Assembly: GCF_019084045.1 (NCBI RefSeq)
Contig: NZ_JAHRED010000015.1
Span: forward strand, 16,519 to 80,518
From: Paeniglutamicibacter quisquiliarum
GTDB lineage: Bacteria; Actinomycetota; Actinomycetes; Actinomycetales; Micrococcaceae
Length of the DNA stretch: 64,000 nt
Direction: 5' to 3'
In this document: positions 8,603 through 17,725 of the stretch, one piece after another
Layout of the letters: every line of letters begins with the position of its first letter
How positions within the stretch are numbered: the first letter of the stretch is position 1
Program-made: the position numbers and the translations under genes
Notes under the pieces: model-generated
Database searches by the model: none
What the model was told of the DNA's origin: nothing
The model's input: only the letters and a program-made list of their open reading frames with translations

Positions 8603-9049
8603 CTACCACTCGCGGCCGGGGAACTGCGCGGCGAGCCGCTCGAGGGTCTTTTCCATGTTCGGGCCGGTGGTCCGGGTGAAGCCCAGTAGCCGAAGCATCC
8701 ATTTATGCCGCAGCCGGCTGGCGTCCCAGGTTTCGCTGACCATTGTCCCGGAATCCTGGGGCTCAAGTTCGTAGCGCCAGCGGTGTCCGCTGAAATGCCT
8801 CCACGCAATCGACCGGTCCTGCTCGAATTCGACCACGGTGTTGCTGATGCGATAGGGAACGCCCAGGCGCATCTGCATGCCGAATTCGCTGCCCAGGGCG
8901 AGCCGCTGCTGCCGGCCGCTGGAGGCCCGCACCGTTCCGGAGCCGTCGATGACCGGGTGCATTTCGGGATTCGCGAGCAGCTCGAAGACCTCGTGCGGGG
9001 CGGCGGGGACGAAGCGGCGGCGGGTCTGCAGGTAGCGGGAGGGAGTCAT
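8603..9049 (-). CDS. SRPBCC family protein (polyketide cyclase / START-like fold)
   Basis: 148 aa, single domain. It begins with a strand and the VPAAPHEVFELLANPEMHP motif typical of SRPBCC proteins, and ends with a long C-terminal helix (NMEKTLERLAAQF). The fold binds hydrophobic ligands; no enzymatic residues can be assigned. The start ATG is preceded at 6 nt by TAGGAT, so it is probably expressed from a leaderless message. The gene sits upstream of, and in the same direction as, the GT87-like gene, but that gene has its own promoter. Confidence 0.8.
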   Translation of the reverse strand: MTPSRYLQTRRRFVPAAPHEVFELLANPEMHPVIDGSGTVRASSGRQQRLALGSEFGMQMRLGVPYRISNTVVEFEQDRSIAWRHFSGHRWRYELEPQDSGTMVSETWDASRLRHKWMLRLLGFTRTTGPNMEKTLERLAAQFPGREW

Positions 9050-9055
9050 CAGCCC

Positions 9056-9061
9056 ATCCTA
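9056..9061 (-). promoter_or_regulatory. -10 box of probable leaderless SRPBCC transcript
   Basis: TAGGAT on the minus strand, 6 nt before the ATG at 9049; no ribosome-binding site is visible. Confidence 0.4.
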
Positions 9062-9193
9062 TGCACCTCCCGGACCGCGCCGGGGCACATCGGACCGGGA
9101 CAGGGGCCGTCCTGGCTTTCATGGGGGATCGGTCTATGCCGGAGGTTTCCGGTGTGCCATTCTGGGTTGACCGGCACCATTGGAGGGAACCCG

Positions 9194-10909
9194 ATGAGCA
9201 CTGGAACCACAGGCCAAGAGCCGTCCCGGGGCCTGCTGCTCGGCCCGCTGCTTCGCCACGTGGACGAAACCAACGCGAGCATCTGGGTCGAAACCGCGAT
9301 GGCCTGCACCGTCGAGGTCCGTTGCGGCGCGGATGCCTGGCGCGCGGCGACCTTTGGCGCCCACGGACACCACTACGCCCTGGTCGAGGTCTCGGGGTTG
9401 GAGCCGGGCAGCGTGTGCCCCTACACAGTGCACCTGGACGGGGTGCCGGTCTGGCCCCTGAAGGACGGCTTCCCCGACTCGATGATCGCCACCCTGGACC
9501 CGGGTCGGGCGCCGCGGCTGGCCTTCGGCTCCTGCCGAACCAGCATTCCGCACGACGAAGCCGGCAACCGCACCCACGGAATCGACGCGATGCGCGCCTA
9601 TGCGCTGTCCATGGCGGCGCCCGGGCACGGCCGCTGGCCCGATGCGGTGCTGTTCCTCGGCGACCAGGTCTATGCCGACTCGACCAGCCTGGAAATGCAG
9701 GAGTTCATCCGCAGGCGGCGCGACATCAAGGAGGAACCCGGCGCCGAGCTGAAGGACTTCGAGGAATACGCCCACCTGTACCGCCTGGCCTGGTCGGACC
9801 CGGCCAACCGCTGGCTGCTCTCGACGCTGCCCAGCGCCATGATCTTCGACGACCACGACATCCGCGACGACTGGAACTCCTCCATCAGTTCCAAGCGCAA
9901 GATTGAGCAGACCACATGGTGGCACGAGCGCCTCGTCTCCGGGCTCGGTTCGTACTGGATCTACCAGCACCTCGGCAACCTCTCGCCCGGCCAACGGGCG
10001 GAAGACCCGTTGTGGCGGCTCGTCGCGGACCACACGGGTCCCGGAGAGCTGGACCTGGGCCCGGAACTGGTCGCATTCGCCGAGCGCGTCGACACCGAAC
10101 CCGAAAGCCACCGCTGGAGCTACTGCCGGGACTGGGGCGGGGTGCGCCTGGTAGTACTCGACTCGCGGGCCGCACGCAGGCTCGACCCCGAGCAGCGCGC
10201 CATGCTGGACCCGGGGGAACTTGCCTGGCTCGACGAGCGGATGCGCGGCGGCTTCAACCACCTGCTCATCGGCACCTCGCTGCCCTTCCTGTTGCCCATG
10301 GGCCTGCACCACGTCGAGTCCTGGGACGAGGCGATCTCCAGTTCAGGGCGGGGGCGGCCGGGGGCGTGGCTGGGCGAGCGGCTGCGCCGCAAGCTTGACC
10401 TTGAGCACTGGGCGGCGTTCCAGCGTTCCTTCCAGGAGGTGGCACGCATCGTCACCGAGGTCGCCGACGGCAAGCGCGGACCCGCGCCGCAGACCGTCAC
10501 GTTCCTCTCCGGGGACGTGCACTTCTCCTACGTGTCGGAGATCGAACGCGGGCACGGCAGCCGGATCCTCCAGGCCGTCTGCTCCCCGATCCGCAACCCG
10601 CTGCCCCGGTTCCTGCGCTACTTTGCCGCGGCCCTTGCCTTTGGTCCCGCGGTCCCGTTCGGGGCCTGGATGGCGCGCCGGACCCACGTGCCAAGCCCTC
10701 CCTTCGAGTGGGACCTGATCAAGGGCCCCTGGTTTGACAACAACCTGGCCATCCTCGAGGACACCGGCGACGGGCTGGCTGTGAACTGGTTTACCGGGGT
10801 GGCGCGGGACGGGGATCCCGCGCACCCCGGGTTGAAGACTGTCGCCGTCGCCTCCCTCGCCGCCCGCCGGGACGAGCCGCATCGGGAGGACTCGCCGGAA
10901 CCGGCGTAA
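9194..10909 (+). CDS. PhoD-like metallophosphoesterase (alkaline phosphatase D family)
   Basis: 571 aa. After a short N-terminal beta-rich domain (fibronectin-like in PhoD proteins), the metal-binding motifs appear in order: LFLGDQVYAD, IFDDHDIRDDWN, LLIGTSLPF and FLSGDVHFSYV. PhoD enzymes hydrolyse phosphodiesters and monoesters using Fe/Ca. Unlike classical PhoD there is no twin-arginine or Sec signal peptide from the ATG preceded by GGAGGGAAC, so this one is probably cytoplasmic or exported in another way. Upstream in-frame codons exist but antisense to the SRPBCC gene, so the ATG with the ribosome site is preferred. Confidence 0.85.
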   Translation: MSTGTTGQEPSRGLLLGPLLRHVDETNASIWVETAMACTVEVRCGADAWRAATFGAHGHHYALVEVSGLEPGSVCPYTVHLDGVPVWPLKDGFPDSMIATLDPGRAPRLAFGSCRTSIPHDEAGNRTHGIDAMRAYALSMAAPGHGRWPDAVLFLGDQVYADSTSLEMQEFIRRRRDIKEEPGAELKDFEEYAHLYRLAWSDPANRWLLSTLPSAMIFDDHDIRDDWNSSISSKRKIEQTTWWHERLVSGLGSYWIYQHLGNLSPGQRAEDPLWRLVADHTGPGELDLGPELVAFAERVDTEPESHRWSYCRDWGGVRLVVLDSRAARRLDPEQRAMLDPGELAWLDERMRGGFNHLLIGTSLPFLLPMGLHHVESWDEAISSSGRGRPGAWLGERLRRKLDLEHWAAFQRSFQEVARIVTEVADGKRGPAPQTVTFLSGDVHFSYVSEIERGHGSRILQAVCSPIRNPLPRFLRYFAAALAFGPAVPFGAWMARRTHVPSPPFEWDLIKGPWFDNNLAILEDTGDGLAVNWFTGVARDGDPAHPGLKTVAVASLAARRDEPHREDSPEPA

Positions 10910-10931
10910 ACGCCTTCGGGCCGCCCCGGCC

Positions 10932-11885
10932 TCAGTAGACCCGGGCCGTGGCGAATTGCAGGGGGCTCAGTTCCGCCCGCCGCCGGACCAGGTCCACGGC
11001 GTGCGCATCAAGCCGCCGGTCCTCCTCGCTGGCGGGCACCAGCTGCCGCACCTCGGAAGCGCGGCCGGAGTCGTCGCGGGTAACGAAGATGGTCATGCAC
11101 TGGGTGGTGTCGCGCCACTGCGTTTCGCGGGGGTCCCGGGCGCGCACGTGGACGGCGATGTGCATCGAATGCGGGCCGGTGTGGATCAGCCGTGCCTCGA
11201 GCTCGACGATGTCGCCGATGTGGATGGGGTTGGTGAAGTGGATGCCCCCGGAGTAGACGGCCACCGCGTCGTCGCCGCACCAGCCCATGGCACAGGCCCG
11301 CGCCACCTCGTCGATCCAGCGCATGACGATCCCGCCGTGCGCATTCCCGCCCCAGTTCACGTCGGTCGGGGAGGCCAGGAACCTGAACCGCTCACGCGGC
11401 GCGGTGCCCGCATCCGTGTACTCCTGGGCCAGCATGGCGTCGCGGATCTCGGCACGCGCGGCCACGCGGGCCGCGGCCCCCTGGGCCAGCTGGGCTGCCT
11501 CGGCGTCGGCGGGCTCCCACGGCGGCACCGCCTTGGCGCGGCGGTTCTCGTCCATCGCCACGAAGACCAGGATGCAGTCCATGGCCGGCCTGAAGACCCG
11601 TTCGCGCACGTCGGCGGCGTCGACGGTGACCACCACCTGCATGCTGCTGCGCCCGGTGTGCACAATCCGGGCGGTGACCTCGATCAGGTCGCCGTTTTCG
11701 ATGGGCCGGGTGAAGTGGACGTTCCCGACGTAGGCGGTGACGCAGTACCCGCCGGAATAGCCGACCGCGCAGGCGTACCCTGCCTTGTCGATCCACTCGA
11801 GCACCCGTCCGGCCTGGACCGTGAGCCCGTCTTCGGAAACATCGGTCGGGGCGGCGAGGAAACGCAGCGTCATGACGTCGTTCAT
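10932..11885 (-). CDS. acyl-CoA thioesterase, double hotdog
   Basis: 317 aa containing two hotdog domains in tandem, at about 5-130 and 165-290. Each shows the long central helix (AGRVLEWIDKAGYACAVGY in the first; GGIVMRWIDEVARACAMGW in the second) and a strand with VHFTRPIENGDLIEV or IHFTNPIHIGDIVEL. The family hydrolyses acyl-CoA thioesters in the cytoplasm and tunes free CoA and fatty-acid pools. The start ATG is 6 nt after TAGTAT, suggesting a leaderless message. The gene converges on the PhoD-like gene. Confidence 0.87.
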   Translation of the reverse strand: MNDVMTLRFLAAPTDVSEDGLTVQAGRVLEWIDKAGYACAVGYSGGYCVTAYVGNVHFTRPIENGDLIEVTARIVHTGRSSMQVVVTVDAADVRERVFRPAMDCILVFVAMDENRRAKAVPPWEPADAEAAQLAQGAAARVAARAEIRDAMLAQEYTDAGTAPRERFRFLASPTDVNWGGNAHGGIVMRWIDEVARACAMGWCGDDAVAVYSGGIHFTNPIHIGDIVELEARLIHTGPHSMHIAVHVRARDPRETQWRDTTQCMTIFVTRDDSGRASEVRQLVPASEEDRRLDAHAVDLVRRRAELSPLQFATARVY

Positions 11886-11891
11886 GTGCCA

Positions 11892-11897
11892 ATACTA
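11892..11897 (-). promoter_or_regulatory. -10 box of probable leaderless thioesterase transcript
   Basis: TAGTAT on the minus strand ends 6 nt before the ATG at 11885; no Shine-Dalgarno lies between. Confidence 0.45.
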
Positions 11898-11948
11898 GCC
11901 ACGCCCGCGGAACTGCGTCGGTCCACCATACCTGCGCCGAAGACGCCT

Positions 11949-11982
11949 GTGGCCGGCACCTTGGGGATAAGGTGCCGGCCAC
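11949..11982 (-). terminator. hairpin after the FMN reductase gene
   Basis: A perfect 14-bp stem (GTGGCCGGCACCTT with its complement, 6-base loop) lies between the FMN reductase stop and the thioesterase promoter. There is no T-run, so it is a terminator of the kind common in high-GC genomes or a structured spacer. Confidence 0.5.
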
Positions 11983-12025
11983 TGGCGTGGTTCATCGCCC
12001 CGGAGGGGGCAACGGGATGTGGGGA

Positions 12026-12580
12026 CTAGTTGCTTTCGGCGGCGGCGCGGATGCCTTCGAGCACGGCTGCGACCTGGCCCACGACCTCGGCGTCGTCCTT
12101 CGGGTGGGTCTCGGCAAAGCGGACCAGCGAACCCGGGATGGAGAGCTTGACGTCTTCCAGCACGGTGGCGCCGGCGATGCCAACGGCCTTGCGGGCCTCG
12201 TCCTGGGCCCACACGCCGCCGAACTGGCCGTAGGCGGTGCCGATGACGGCGGCCGGCTTGCCGAAGACGGCGCCGGCACCCATCGGGCGGGAGAGCCAGT
12301 CGATGGCGTTCTTCAGCACTGCAGGCATGGTGCCGTTGTACTCCGGGGAGACCAGCAGCAGGGCGTCGGCCGCACCGGCGGCTTCGCGCAGGGCGACAGC
12401 GGCCGCCGGAACCTGGCCCTCGACGTCGATGTCCTCGTTGTAGAACGGAATGTCCTCGATGCCGGAGTAGATGTTCACCTCGACGCCCTCAGGAGCGTTC
12501 GCGGAGGTCGCCTCGGCCAGCTGCTGGTTGGTGGAACCGTTGCGGAGGGATCCGACGAGGGTAAGGACTGTGGTTGCCAT
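12026..12580 (-). CDS. NAD(P)H-dependent FMN reductase / quinone reductase, flavodoxin-like
   Basis: 184 aa. A flavodoxin-like fold with the FMN phosphate loop VGSLRNGSTNQQLA at the N-terminus and the signature SPEYNGTMPAVLKNAIDW, as in the NADPH-dependent FMN reductase family (azo-, chromate- or quinone-reducing enzymes). The ATG follows GGAG with 8-nt spacing. A short inverted repeat, TTGAT-N6-ATCAA, lies 31 nt upstream and may be an operator. It is not close enough to the StyA-like monooxygenase at 17.7 kb to be called its reductase partner, although it could supply reduced flavin in trans. Confidence 0.87.
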   Translation of the reverse strand: MATTVLTLVGSLRNGSTNQQLAEATSANAPEGVEVNIYSGIEDIPFYNEDIDVEGQVPAAAVALREAAGAADALLLVSPEYNGTMPAVLKNAIDWLSRPMGAGAVFGKPAAVIGTAYGQFGGVWAQDEARKAVGIAGATVLEDVKLSIPGSLVRFAETHPKDDAEVVGQVAAVLEGIRAAAESN

Positions 12581-12983
12581 GGGGAGAGTCTCCTGTTTCG
12601 GTGGCTGTGCTTGATGCGTCAATCAAACTCAACCGCCCGCGGGGCACCCCCATTCCCGACCCGGAAGTGACGTGCGACACCACGCGCCCTGTTCGACGGC
12701 CACGCCGAAACCCTTTCACCAGGCAAGGGCAAATCATTGCCTTCGGCAAAAAAGCGCGCCAGCCGCTTCGTCGAGCATGCAGTTCTTAGCCGGAGGGCCA
12801 CCGCAATCCCCGGCCACACGGAGGGCGTCCACCGCAACGACGTCCCCGCGCCCCGAGCGCCAGTGAGACGGCCACCCCGCGCGATATCCACGTCCCAAAC
12901 GCACGCCACGAGCAGCGCTTCGCAGCGGGCACCCACAACTTCCCGCGCCCGGGTCGTGACTCCAGGCCGCCGAATGCCCCGGA
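12581..12983. other. 403-bp intergenic stretch without a supported gene
   Basis: Apart from the ribosome site and inverted repeat next to the FMN reductase, I see no coding frame with a credible start and codon use, no strong hairpin and no RNA motif here. Confidence 0.4.
12611..12626. promoter_or_regulatory. possible operator upstream of FMN reductase
   Basis: TTGAT, six bases, ATCAA: a short inverted repeat of the size bound by MarR/HxlR-type regulators, placed 31 nt before the FMN reductase ATG. Short enough to be chance. Confidence 0.25.
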
Positions 12984-13160
12984 CTATCGGCCGATAAGGC
13001 GCGCGAAAAAGCCCTTGGCGCCGCCCTTCTTCGCGGACCGGTTCGCATCGCAGGAGCAGCGGTCGGCCCGAGGCACGTTCGCCAAGACCTGCTTGACATG
13101 CTGGCCGCAACCAGCCCAAGTGGCCTTTCCGCACTTCCGGCACTTGACTACTCGACACAT
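12984..13160 (-). CDS. small conserved cysteine-rich (zinc-ribbon-like) protein
   Basis: 58 aa. The N-terminus has C2, then CRKCGKATWAGCGQHV, and C/SC further on, a CxxC...GC pattern widely seen in a small conserved bacterial protein family of unknown function. The spacing suggests a metal-binding knuckle. The C-terminal third is basic (KKGGAKGFF ... LIGR). GGAG is not obvious, but AGGAGCAATTGC lies directly before the ATG and can serve as ribosome site. It is divergent from a CsoR/CstR-like regulator (90-bp shared spacer), so the two may be co-regulated by metal or sulfur stress. Function unknown. Confidence 0.75.
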   Translation of the reverse strand: MCRVVKCRKCGKATWAGCGQHVKQVLANVPRADRCSCDANRSAKKGGAKGFFARLIGR

Positions 13161-13250
13161 GCAATTGCTCCTTGTTTTCCAGCGTTCAGACCAGGGTCAA
13201 ACGCCCTGACATGTCCGATTGAGAAGTCGACCACCCCGGAGGAACCTGTC

Positions 13251-13508
13251 ATGCAATTGGATTCTGACACCATGAGACCGGCAATCAACAGGCTCAAAAG
13301 AGCCCAAGGCCAACTCAACGCCGTGATCCGCATGCTCGAAGAAGGTGCTGACTGCCGCGACGTGGTCACGCAACTTTCCGCCGCCTCCAAGGCGATCGAC
13401 CGCGCCGGATTCTCCATCATCGCCAACGGCCTGGAGCAGTGCCTCTCCAGCGAGAACCCCGCGGCCGACCGGGTCGACATGGAAAAGCTTTTCCTCACCC
13501 TGGCATAG
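13251..13508 (+). CDS. CsoR/CstR-family (DUF156) transcriptional regulator
   Basis: 85 aa, the usual all-helical length. The DNA-binding helix AINRLKRAQGQL and the central DCRDVVTQLSA segment are typical. CsoR senses Cu(I) through Cys-His-Cys; here Cys35 and Cys64 are present but the position corresponding to His61 is Gly60 (Asn59 next to it). Loss of that His with both Cys kept is the pattern of CstR, which senses persulfides. So a thiol/persulfide sensor is as likely as a copper sensor. A strong GGAGGA precedes the ATG by 7 nt. No copper exporter or rhodanese follows. Confidence 0.82.
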   Translation: MQLDSDTMRPAINRLKRAQGQLNAVIRMLEEGADCRDVVTQLSAASKAIDRAGFSIIANGLEQCLSSENPAADRVDMEKLFLTLA

Positions 13509-13710
13509 CAAGGATCGCGCCGGCACGGCGGGCCCCGAACGGATGGAATTCATCGGCACCGGACATATACATCCGTCGACCGACCGCTTTTCGCCCGGCG
13601 AATCGGCAAGGGCCGGGCACTCCGGCGCGCACCGCCCCTTCATCTCGCCGTGGGCGAACACGACCCCTCCGGGTTGGTGCACGGGAATAATCTGTTGGCA
13701 TCCGCGTTAA

Positions 13711-13731
13711 CTTGAGTCGATGGCACTCAAG
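13711..13731. promoter_or_regulatory. HAIR element (HspR operator)
   Basis: CTTGAGT-N7-ACTCAAG: an exact match to the HspR-associated inverted repeat of actinobacteria, 18 bp before the ClpC-type start. HspR represses dnaK, clpB and related heat-shock genes through this site, so the downstream ATPase should be heat inducible. Confidence 0.88.
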
Positions 13732-13748
13732 TATCCATAGGAGGAAAC

Positions 13749-16301
13749 ATGCCAGCATTTTTTGGCCCGTCAGGCGCCGGCAACGGCTCTTTCGAGGATT
13801 TCCTGGCACGCTATCTGCAAGGACAGCGCACCAGCCGCCTCGGGCGCCCCATTGACATCACCCGGCTGCTTAGCCGCCATACACATGAGGTGCTGACCCG
13901 TGCAGCGCAATTCGCCGTCGAACACGGACACAGCGACATCGACGCGCTTCATCTGCTGCGCGTGATGCTCGAGACCGAGCCCGTCGGCGAGGCCCTGCGC
14001 CGCTCGGGTGCCGACGCCGCGGCAATCGCCCGCGACGCCGAACAGCGCCTGCCCGAATCCGGGCCGCGACACAACGAATCGGCCCCCGCCCTGACGCCCT
14101 CCGCCCAGCGCGCCCTGCTGGACGCCTACCAGGTGGCCCGCGCCTTCGGCTCCACCTACATTGATCCGGAACACCTGTTCCTGGCCTTCGTGCTTAACAC
14201 CGAGTCCCCTGCAGGGCAGGTGCTGGGCGCGGCCGGGGTCACCCCGCAGTCCCTGCAGGCTGCCGCCGAGATCGCCGAACAGCCGGCCTCGGCCACGGCA
14301 CAGAACAAGCCCGCCGAGGGCGGCACACCCGCCAAGGGCCAGACGCCACTGCTCGAGAAGTTCGGCATGGACCTGACCGCCCGTGCCGCCGCGGACGGGC
14401 TCGACCCGGTGATCGGCCGCACCGAGGAGATAGAGCAGGCCATCGAGATCCTGGCCCGCCGGACCAAGAACAACCCGGTGCTGATCGGCGAGGCCGGCGT
14501 CGGCAAGACCGCCGTCGTGGAGGGCCTGGCCCGCGCCATCGTCGCCGGCGAGGTCCCGGCGCAGCTGTCGGGCAAGCGCGTGGTCGCGCTCGACCTGCCG
14601 GCCATGGTCGCCGGGACCCGCTACCGGGGCGACTTCGAGGAACGGCTCACCCAGGTGATGGACGAGATCGCCGCGCAGGACGGGGAAGTGATCGTCTTCA
14701 TCGACGAGCTGCACACCGTGGTCGGCGCCGGCGGCGGGGGCGAGGGCTCCATGGACGCGGGAAACATCCTCAAGCCGCGGCTGGCCCGCGGCGAGCTGCA
14801 CCTCATCGGCGCCACCACGCTGGCCGAATACCGCAAGGTGGAGAAGGACCCGGCCCTGGAGCGCCGCTTCCAGCCCGTGACCATCGGCGAGCCCTCGATC
14901 GAGGACGCCGTGGCGATCCTGCACGGGCTCAAGGACAGGTACGCCCGGCACCACCGGGTCACCTACACCGACGGGGCGATCCGTGCGGCTGTCGAGATGT
15001 CGGCCCGCTACGTGACCGACAGGTTCCTGCCGGACAAGGCGATCGACCTGATCGACACTGCCGGTGCCCGGCTGGGCCTGAAGCGCGGCCCCGGCGTGGA
15101 CACCGAGTCCTTGGAGTCACGGATCGCCGAGCTCGGCGCCGCCAAGGACCGGGCCGTGGCCCAGGAGCGCTACGAAGACGCCTCGAAGCTGCGCGACGAG
15201 GCCGAGGAACTGGGCGCCCGCCTGGCCGAGGCACGGGAGGGCGGTCTCGACACCGCGGCGGCGGTGGTCGACGAAGCCCAGATCGCCGAGGTCATCTCCC
15301 GCGCCACCGGCATCCCCGCCGCGCGGCTGACCGAGGACGACAAGTCACGCCTGGCCCGGCTCGAGGACGAGCTCCACGAGCGGGTCATCGGCCAGGACGA
15401 TGCCGTGGCCGCCGTGGCCAAGGCGGTGCGCCGCTCCCGCACGGGCCTGGGCGACGAGGGGCGCCCGGTCGGCAGCTTCCTCTTCCTGGGGCCCACGGGC
15501 GTGGGCAAAACCGAGCTGGCCAAGGCCCTGGCGGCTTCCCTCTTCGGTGACGAATCGGCCATGGTCAGGTTCGACATGAGTGAGTTCGGCGAGCGCCACA
15601 CGGTCTCCCGTCTGGTCGGCGCCCCTCCGGGGTACGTCGGCTACGACGAGGCCGGGCAGCTGACCGAGCGCGTGCGCCGGCGCCCCTACTCGGTGGTGCT
15701 GCTGGACGAGGTGGAGAAGGCGCACCCGGACGTGTTCAACCTGCTGCTGCAGGTGCTCGACGACGGCCGGCTCACCGACGGGCAGGGCCGCACCGTGGAC
15801 TTCCGAAACACGGTCATCATCATGACCTCCAACCTGGGATCGGAGTTCCTGGCCAGCCGCGGCGCCCCGCTGGGCTTCGGTTCCGATTCCGGGGCCGGGT
15901 CCGAGCGCGAGCTCCGCGCCAAGGTGATGGGCCGGCTGCGCGAGACCATGCGCCCGGAATTCCTGAACCGGATCGACGAGACGGTGCTCTTCCGCAAGCT
16001 GGAGGCCGGGCAGCTGCGTGAGATCGTCCGGCTGCAGCTGCGCCGCACCGAGGCCCGGCTCGCCGCCCACGGCATCGGCCTGGAGGTCGACGAGGCAGCG
16101 GTCGGCTGGATCGCGCAGGAGGGCCACGAACCGGAGTTCGGCGCCCGCCCGCTGCGCCGGGTGATCCAGCGCGAGCTCGACGACAAGGTCGCGGACCTGC
16201 TGGTCAGCGACGAGCTGGCCGGCGGCGGGACCGTGGAGGTCACCGCCGACGGGTCGGGCCTGCGGGTCGCGGCACGCCGGGAGGCGGCGCTCGCGGCGTA
16301 G
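13749..16301 (+). CDS. clpC: ClpC-type AAA+ unfoldase (ATP-dependent Clp protease ATP-binding subunit)
   Basis: 850 aa. Clp_N double repeat (about residues 30-170), first AAA+ domain with Walker [10 protein letters not shown] near 245, a short middle region with a UVR-like motif ([17 protein letters not shown] near 470), second AAA+ domain with GPTGVGKTE near 580, and a C-terminal D2-small domain. A long ClpB-type coiled coil is absent. An LGF tripeptide near 706 sits where ClpC carries its ClpP-docking loop, so it probably delivers substrates to ClpP. It has a glycine/aromatic-rich first 15 residues unlike housekeeping ClpC. An AGGAGG ribosome site precedes the ATG, and a HAIR operator controls it. 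This may be a second, stress-inducible ClpC paralogue. Confidence 0.9.
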   Translation: MPAFFGPSGAGNGSFEDFLARYLQGQRTSRLGRPIDITRLLSRHTHEVLTRAAQFAVEHGHSDIDALHLLRVMLETEPVGEALRRSGADAAAIARDAEQRLPESGPRHNESAPALTPSAQRALLDAYQVARAFGSTYIDPEHLFLAFVLNTESPAGQVLGAAGVTPQSLQAAAEIAEQPASATAQNKPAEGGTPAKGQTPLLEKFGMDLTARAAADGLDPVIGRTEEIEQAIEILARRTKNNPVLIGEAGVGKTAVVEGLARAIVAGEVPAQLSGKRVVALDLPAMVAGTRYRGDFEERLTQVMDEIAAQDGEVIVFIDELHTVVGAGGGGEGSMDAGNILKPRLARGELHLIGATTLAEYRKVEKDPALERRFQPVTIGEPSIEDAVAILHGLKDRYARHHRVTYTDGAIRAAVEMSARYVTDRFLPDKAIDLIDTAGARLGLKRGPGVDTESLESRIAELGAAKDRAVAQERYEDASKLRDEAEELGARLAEAREGGLDTAAAVVDEAQIAEVISRATGIPAARLTEDDKSRLARLEDELHERVIGQDDAVAAVAKAVRRSRTGLGDEGRPVGSFLFLGPTGVGKTELAKALAASLFGDESAMVRFDMSEFGERHTVSRLVGAPPGYVGYDEAGQLTERVRRRPYSVVLLDEVEKAHPDVFNLLLQVLDDGRLTDGQGRTVDFRNTVIIMTSNLGSEFLASRGAPLGFGSDSGAGSERELRAKVMGRLRETMRPEFLNRIDETVLFRKLEAGQLREIVRLQLRRTEARLAAHGIGLEVDEAAVGWIAQEGHEPEFGARPLRRVIQRELDDKVADLLVSDELAGGGTVEVTADGSGLRVAARREAALAA

Positions 16302-16311
16302 CCGTCGACGG

Positions 16312-16346
16312 ACCGGGGCGGGAAGTTCATTCCCGCCCCGGTTTTT
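16312..16346 (+). terminator. rho-independent terminator after clpC
   Basis: A 13-bp GC-rich stem (ACCGGGGCGGGAA and its complement) with a 5-base loop followed directly by TTTTT. Confidence 0.85.
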
Positions 16347-16360
16347 CGCATTTTTCGGCC

Positions 16361-16366
16361 TATGCT
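16361..16366 (+). promoter_or_regulatory. -10-like box upstream of the matrixin gene
   Basis: TATGCT lies 15 bases after the clpC terminator and 53 bases before the matrixin ATG. No clear -35 is seen. Confidence 0.35.
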
Positions 16367-16418
16367 TGGGTGGTGTGGGGCTGGGGAGCCCCGCACGGGC
16401 ACCAACCTTGGGGGAACA

Positions 16419-17402
16419 ATGCCGCACGAACCACAGTGGAACCACGATGCCGACTCCGCGAAACGGGGTCCGCATCCGCGCACCGCGCCCAGCGGAAGGG
16501 TCCCGCAATGGGTCCTTGACCAGGATGCACGCCGTGCCGAGGCACCGGTTTTCGGTGCCCGCGCCACCGCCCCGCCGAAGCCTTCCAGACGGCGGAAATC
16601 CCGGCGCGGTCGCGGCCCGCGCCGCGCGTGGAACCTGTGGCTCGTCATCGCACTTCTGGTGGGGCTCTATTACAGCCCCGGGGTCCTCGAGCGGCACATC
16701 ATGCCGGCGATCACACCGCTGGTTCCCGGCTCCAATGTTCCGCCGCGCGGGGTCGAGGCGGCGGCGGATCCCCTGGGCAGGCCGCCGGAGGGCACCGGCT
16801 CCGGCTCGTTCCGACTGCAGGAGTCCCCGGATCCCGCCCAGGACTTTGTCGCCTACGACCCCTGCCGGCCCGTCCACTACGTGATCCGGCCGGACAATTC
16901 CCCGCCCGGCGGCGAGGCCCTGATCCACCAGGCTGTCGCCGAGATCTCCTCCGCCAGCGGCCTGCGCTTCGTCTACGACGGCCCCACCGCGGAGGGGCCA
17001 AGCAAGGAACGGGAAACCTACCAACCCGAGCGCTACGGCAAACGCTGGGCGCCGGTGCTGCTCACCTGGTCGGATCCCGAGGAAACCCCTGACCTGGCAG
17101 GCGACGTGGGTGGCCTGGGCGGAAGCGACTACGCCCATGTCCCCGGGCATCCCATCGTCTACGTGGCCGGCCAGGTCGTGCTGGATGCACCGGGGCTGGC
17201 CCCGATCCTGGGGTACCCCGGAGGGCCCGAACTGCTCCGCGCGGTCGTCATCCACGAGCTCGGGCACGTGCTGGGGCTCGACCATGTCGATGACCCTGGC
17301 CAGCTGATGTACGGCGGCAGTAACGACCGCGCGAAGCTGGCGGACGGGGACCGGGCCGGCCTTGCCCTGCTGGGCACCGGCGCCTGCGTGCCGCAACTAT
17401 AG
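16419..17402 (+). CDS. membrane-anchored matrixin-family zinc metalloprotease
   Basis: 327 aa. An N-terminal cytoplasmic basic segment (RRRKSRRGRGPRRAW) is followed by one membrane helix at about 70-90 and an extracellular domain. The zinc site is HELGHVLGLDHV followed by DPGQLMYGG, the HExxHxxGxxH plus Met-turn of matrixin/metzincin peptidases. It should act on the outer face of the membrane; substrates unknown. The ATG is preceded by GGGGGAAC. It is flanked by the clpC terminator and a 323-bp spacer, so it is monocistronic. Confidence 0.85.
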   Translation: MPHEPQWNHDADSAKRGPHPRTAPSGRVPQWVLDQDARRAEAPVFGARATAPPKPSRRRKSRRGRGPRRAWNLWLVIALLVGLYYSPGVLERHIMPAITPLVPGSNVPPRGVEAAADPLGRPPEGTGSGSFRLQESPDPAQDFVAYDPCRPVHYVIRPDNSPPGGEALIHQAVAEISSASGLRFVYDGPTAEGPSKERETYQPERYGKRWAPVLLTWSDPEETPDLAGDVGGLGGSDYAHVPGHPIVYVAGQVVLDAPGLAPILGYPGGPELLRAVVIHELGHVLGLDHVDDPGQLMYGGSNDRAKLADGDRAGLALLGTGACVPQL

Positions 17403-17725
17403 ACACCCTCCATCAGCCGCAGGAGGGAACCCTTCGACCCGGATCTGGAACTCTGCCATTGGTGCGGACGGATCCAGCGGGCACGCCGAAAACTTTTTTG
17501 GCATCGAAATCCGGTCCCCAAAGGTACGCTCGAATCTGTCGGGCCTGAACCTCAAGTGACGGCCTGACCAGTGGCTAACCCCTGGGAGGCGGTCTAAGGG
17601 CACGCCGGGGACGCAGGTGCCCACGGGCATCCAGGCACCGTGGGCCCCGACCCGTGCCTCGCTTCATCGCCGCCAGCAGCTTCCTGCGCTTTACGCCCCC
17701 GTTTCCACGACGAAAGGCAAGAGAC
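17403..17725. other. 323-bp leader/intergenic stretch before the StyA-like gene
   Basis: No gene is supported. A possible stem (CCCACGG...CCGTGGG near 17620-17645) and a T6 run near 17493 are the only structures noted; no known riboswitch motif was recognised. Confidence 0.35.

Noticed and set aside
12619..13164. 181-codon minus-strand frame over the 12.6-13.1 kb spacer
   Set aside because: It overlaps the small cysteine-rich gene in another frame, lacks a ribosome site and has shadow-like composition.
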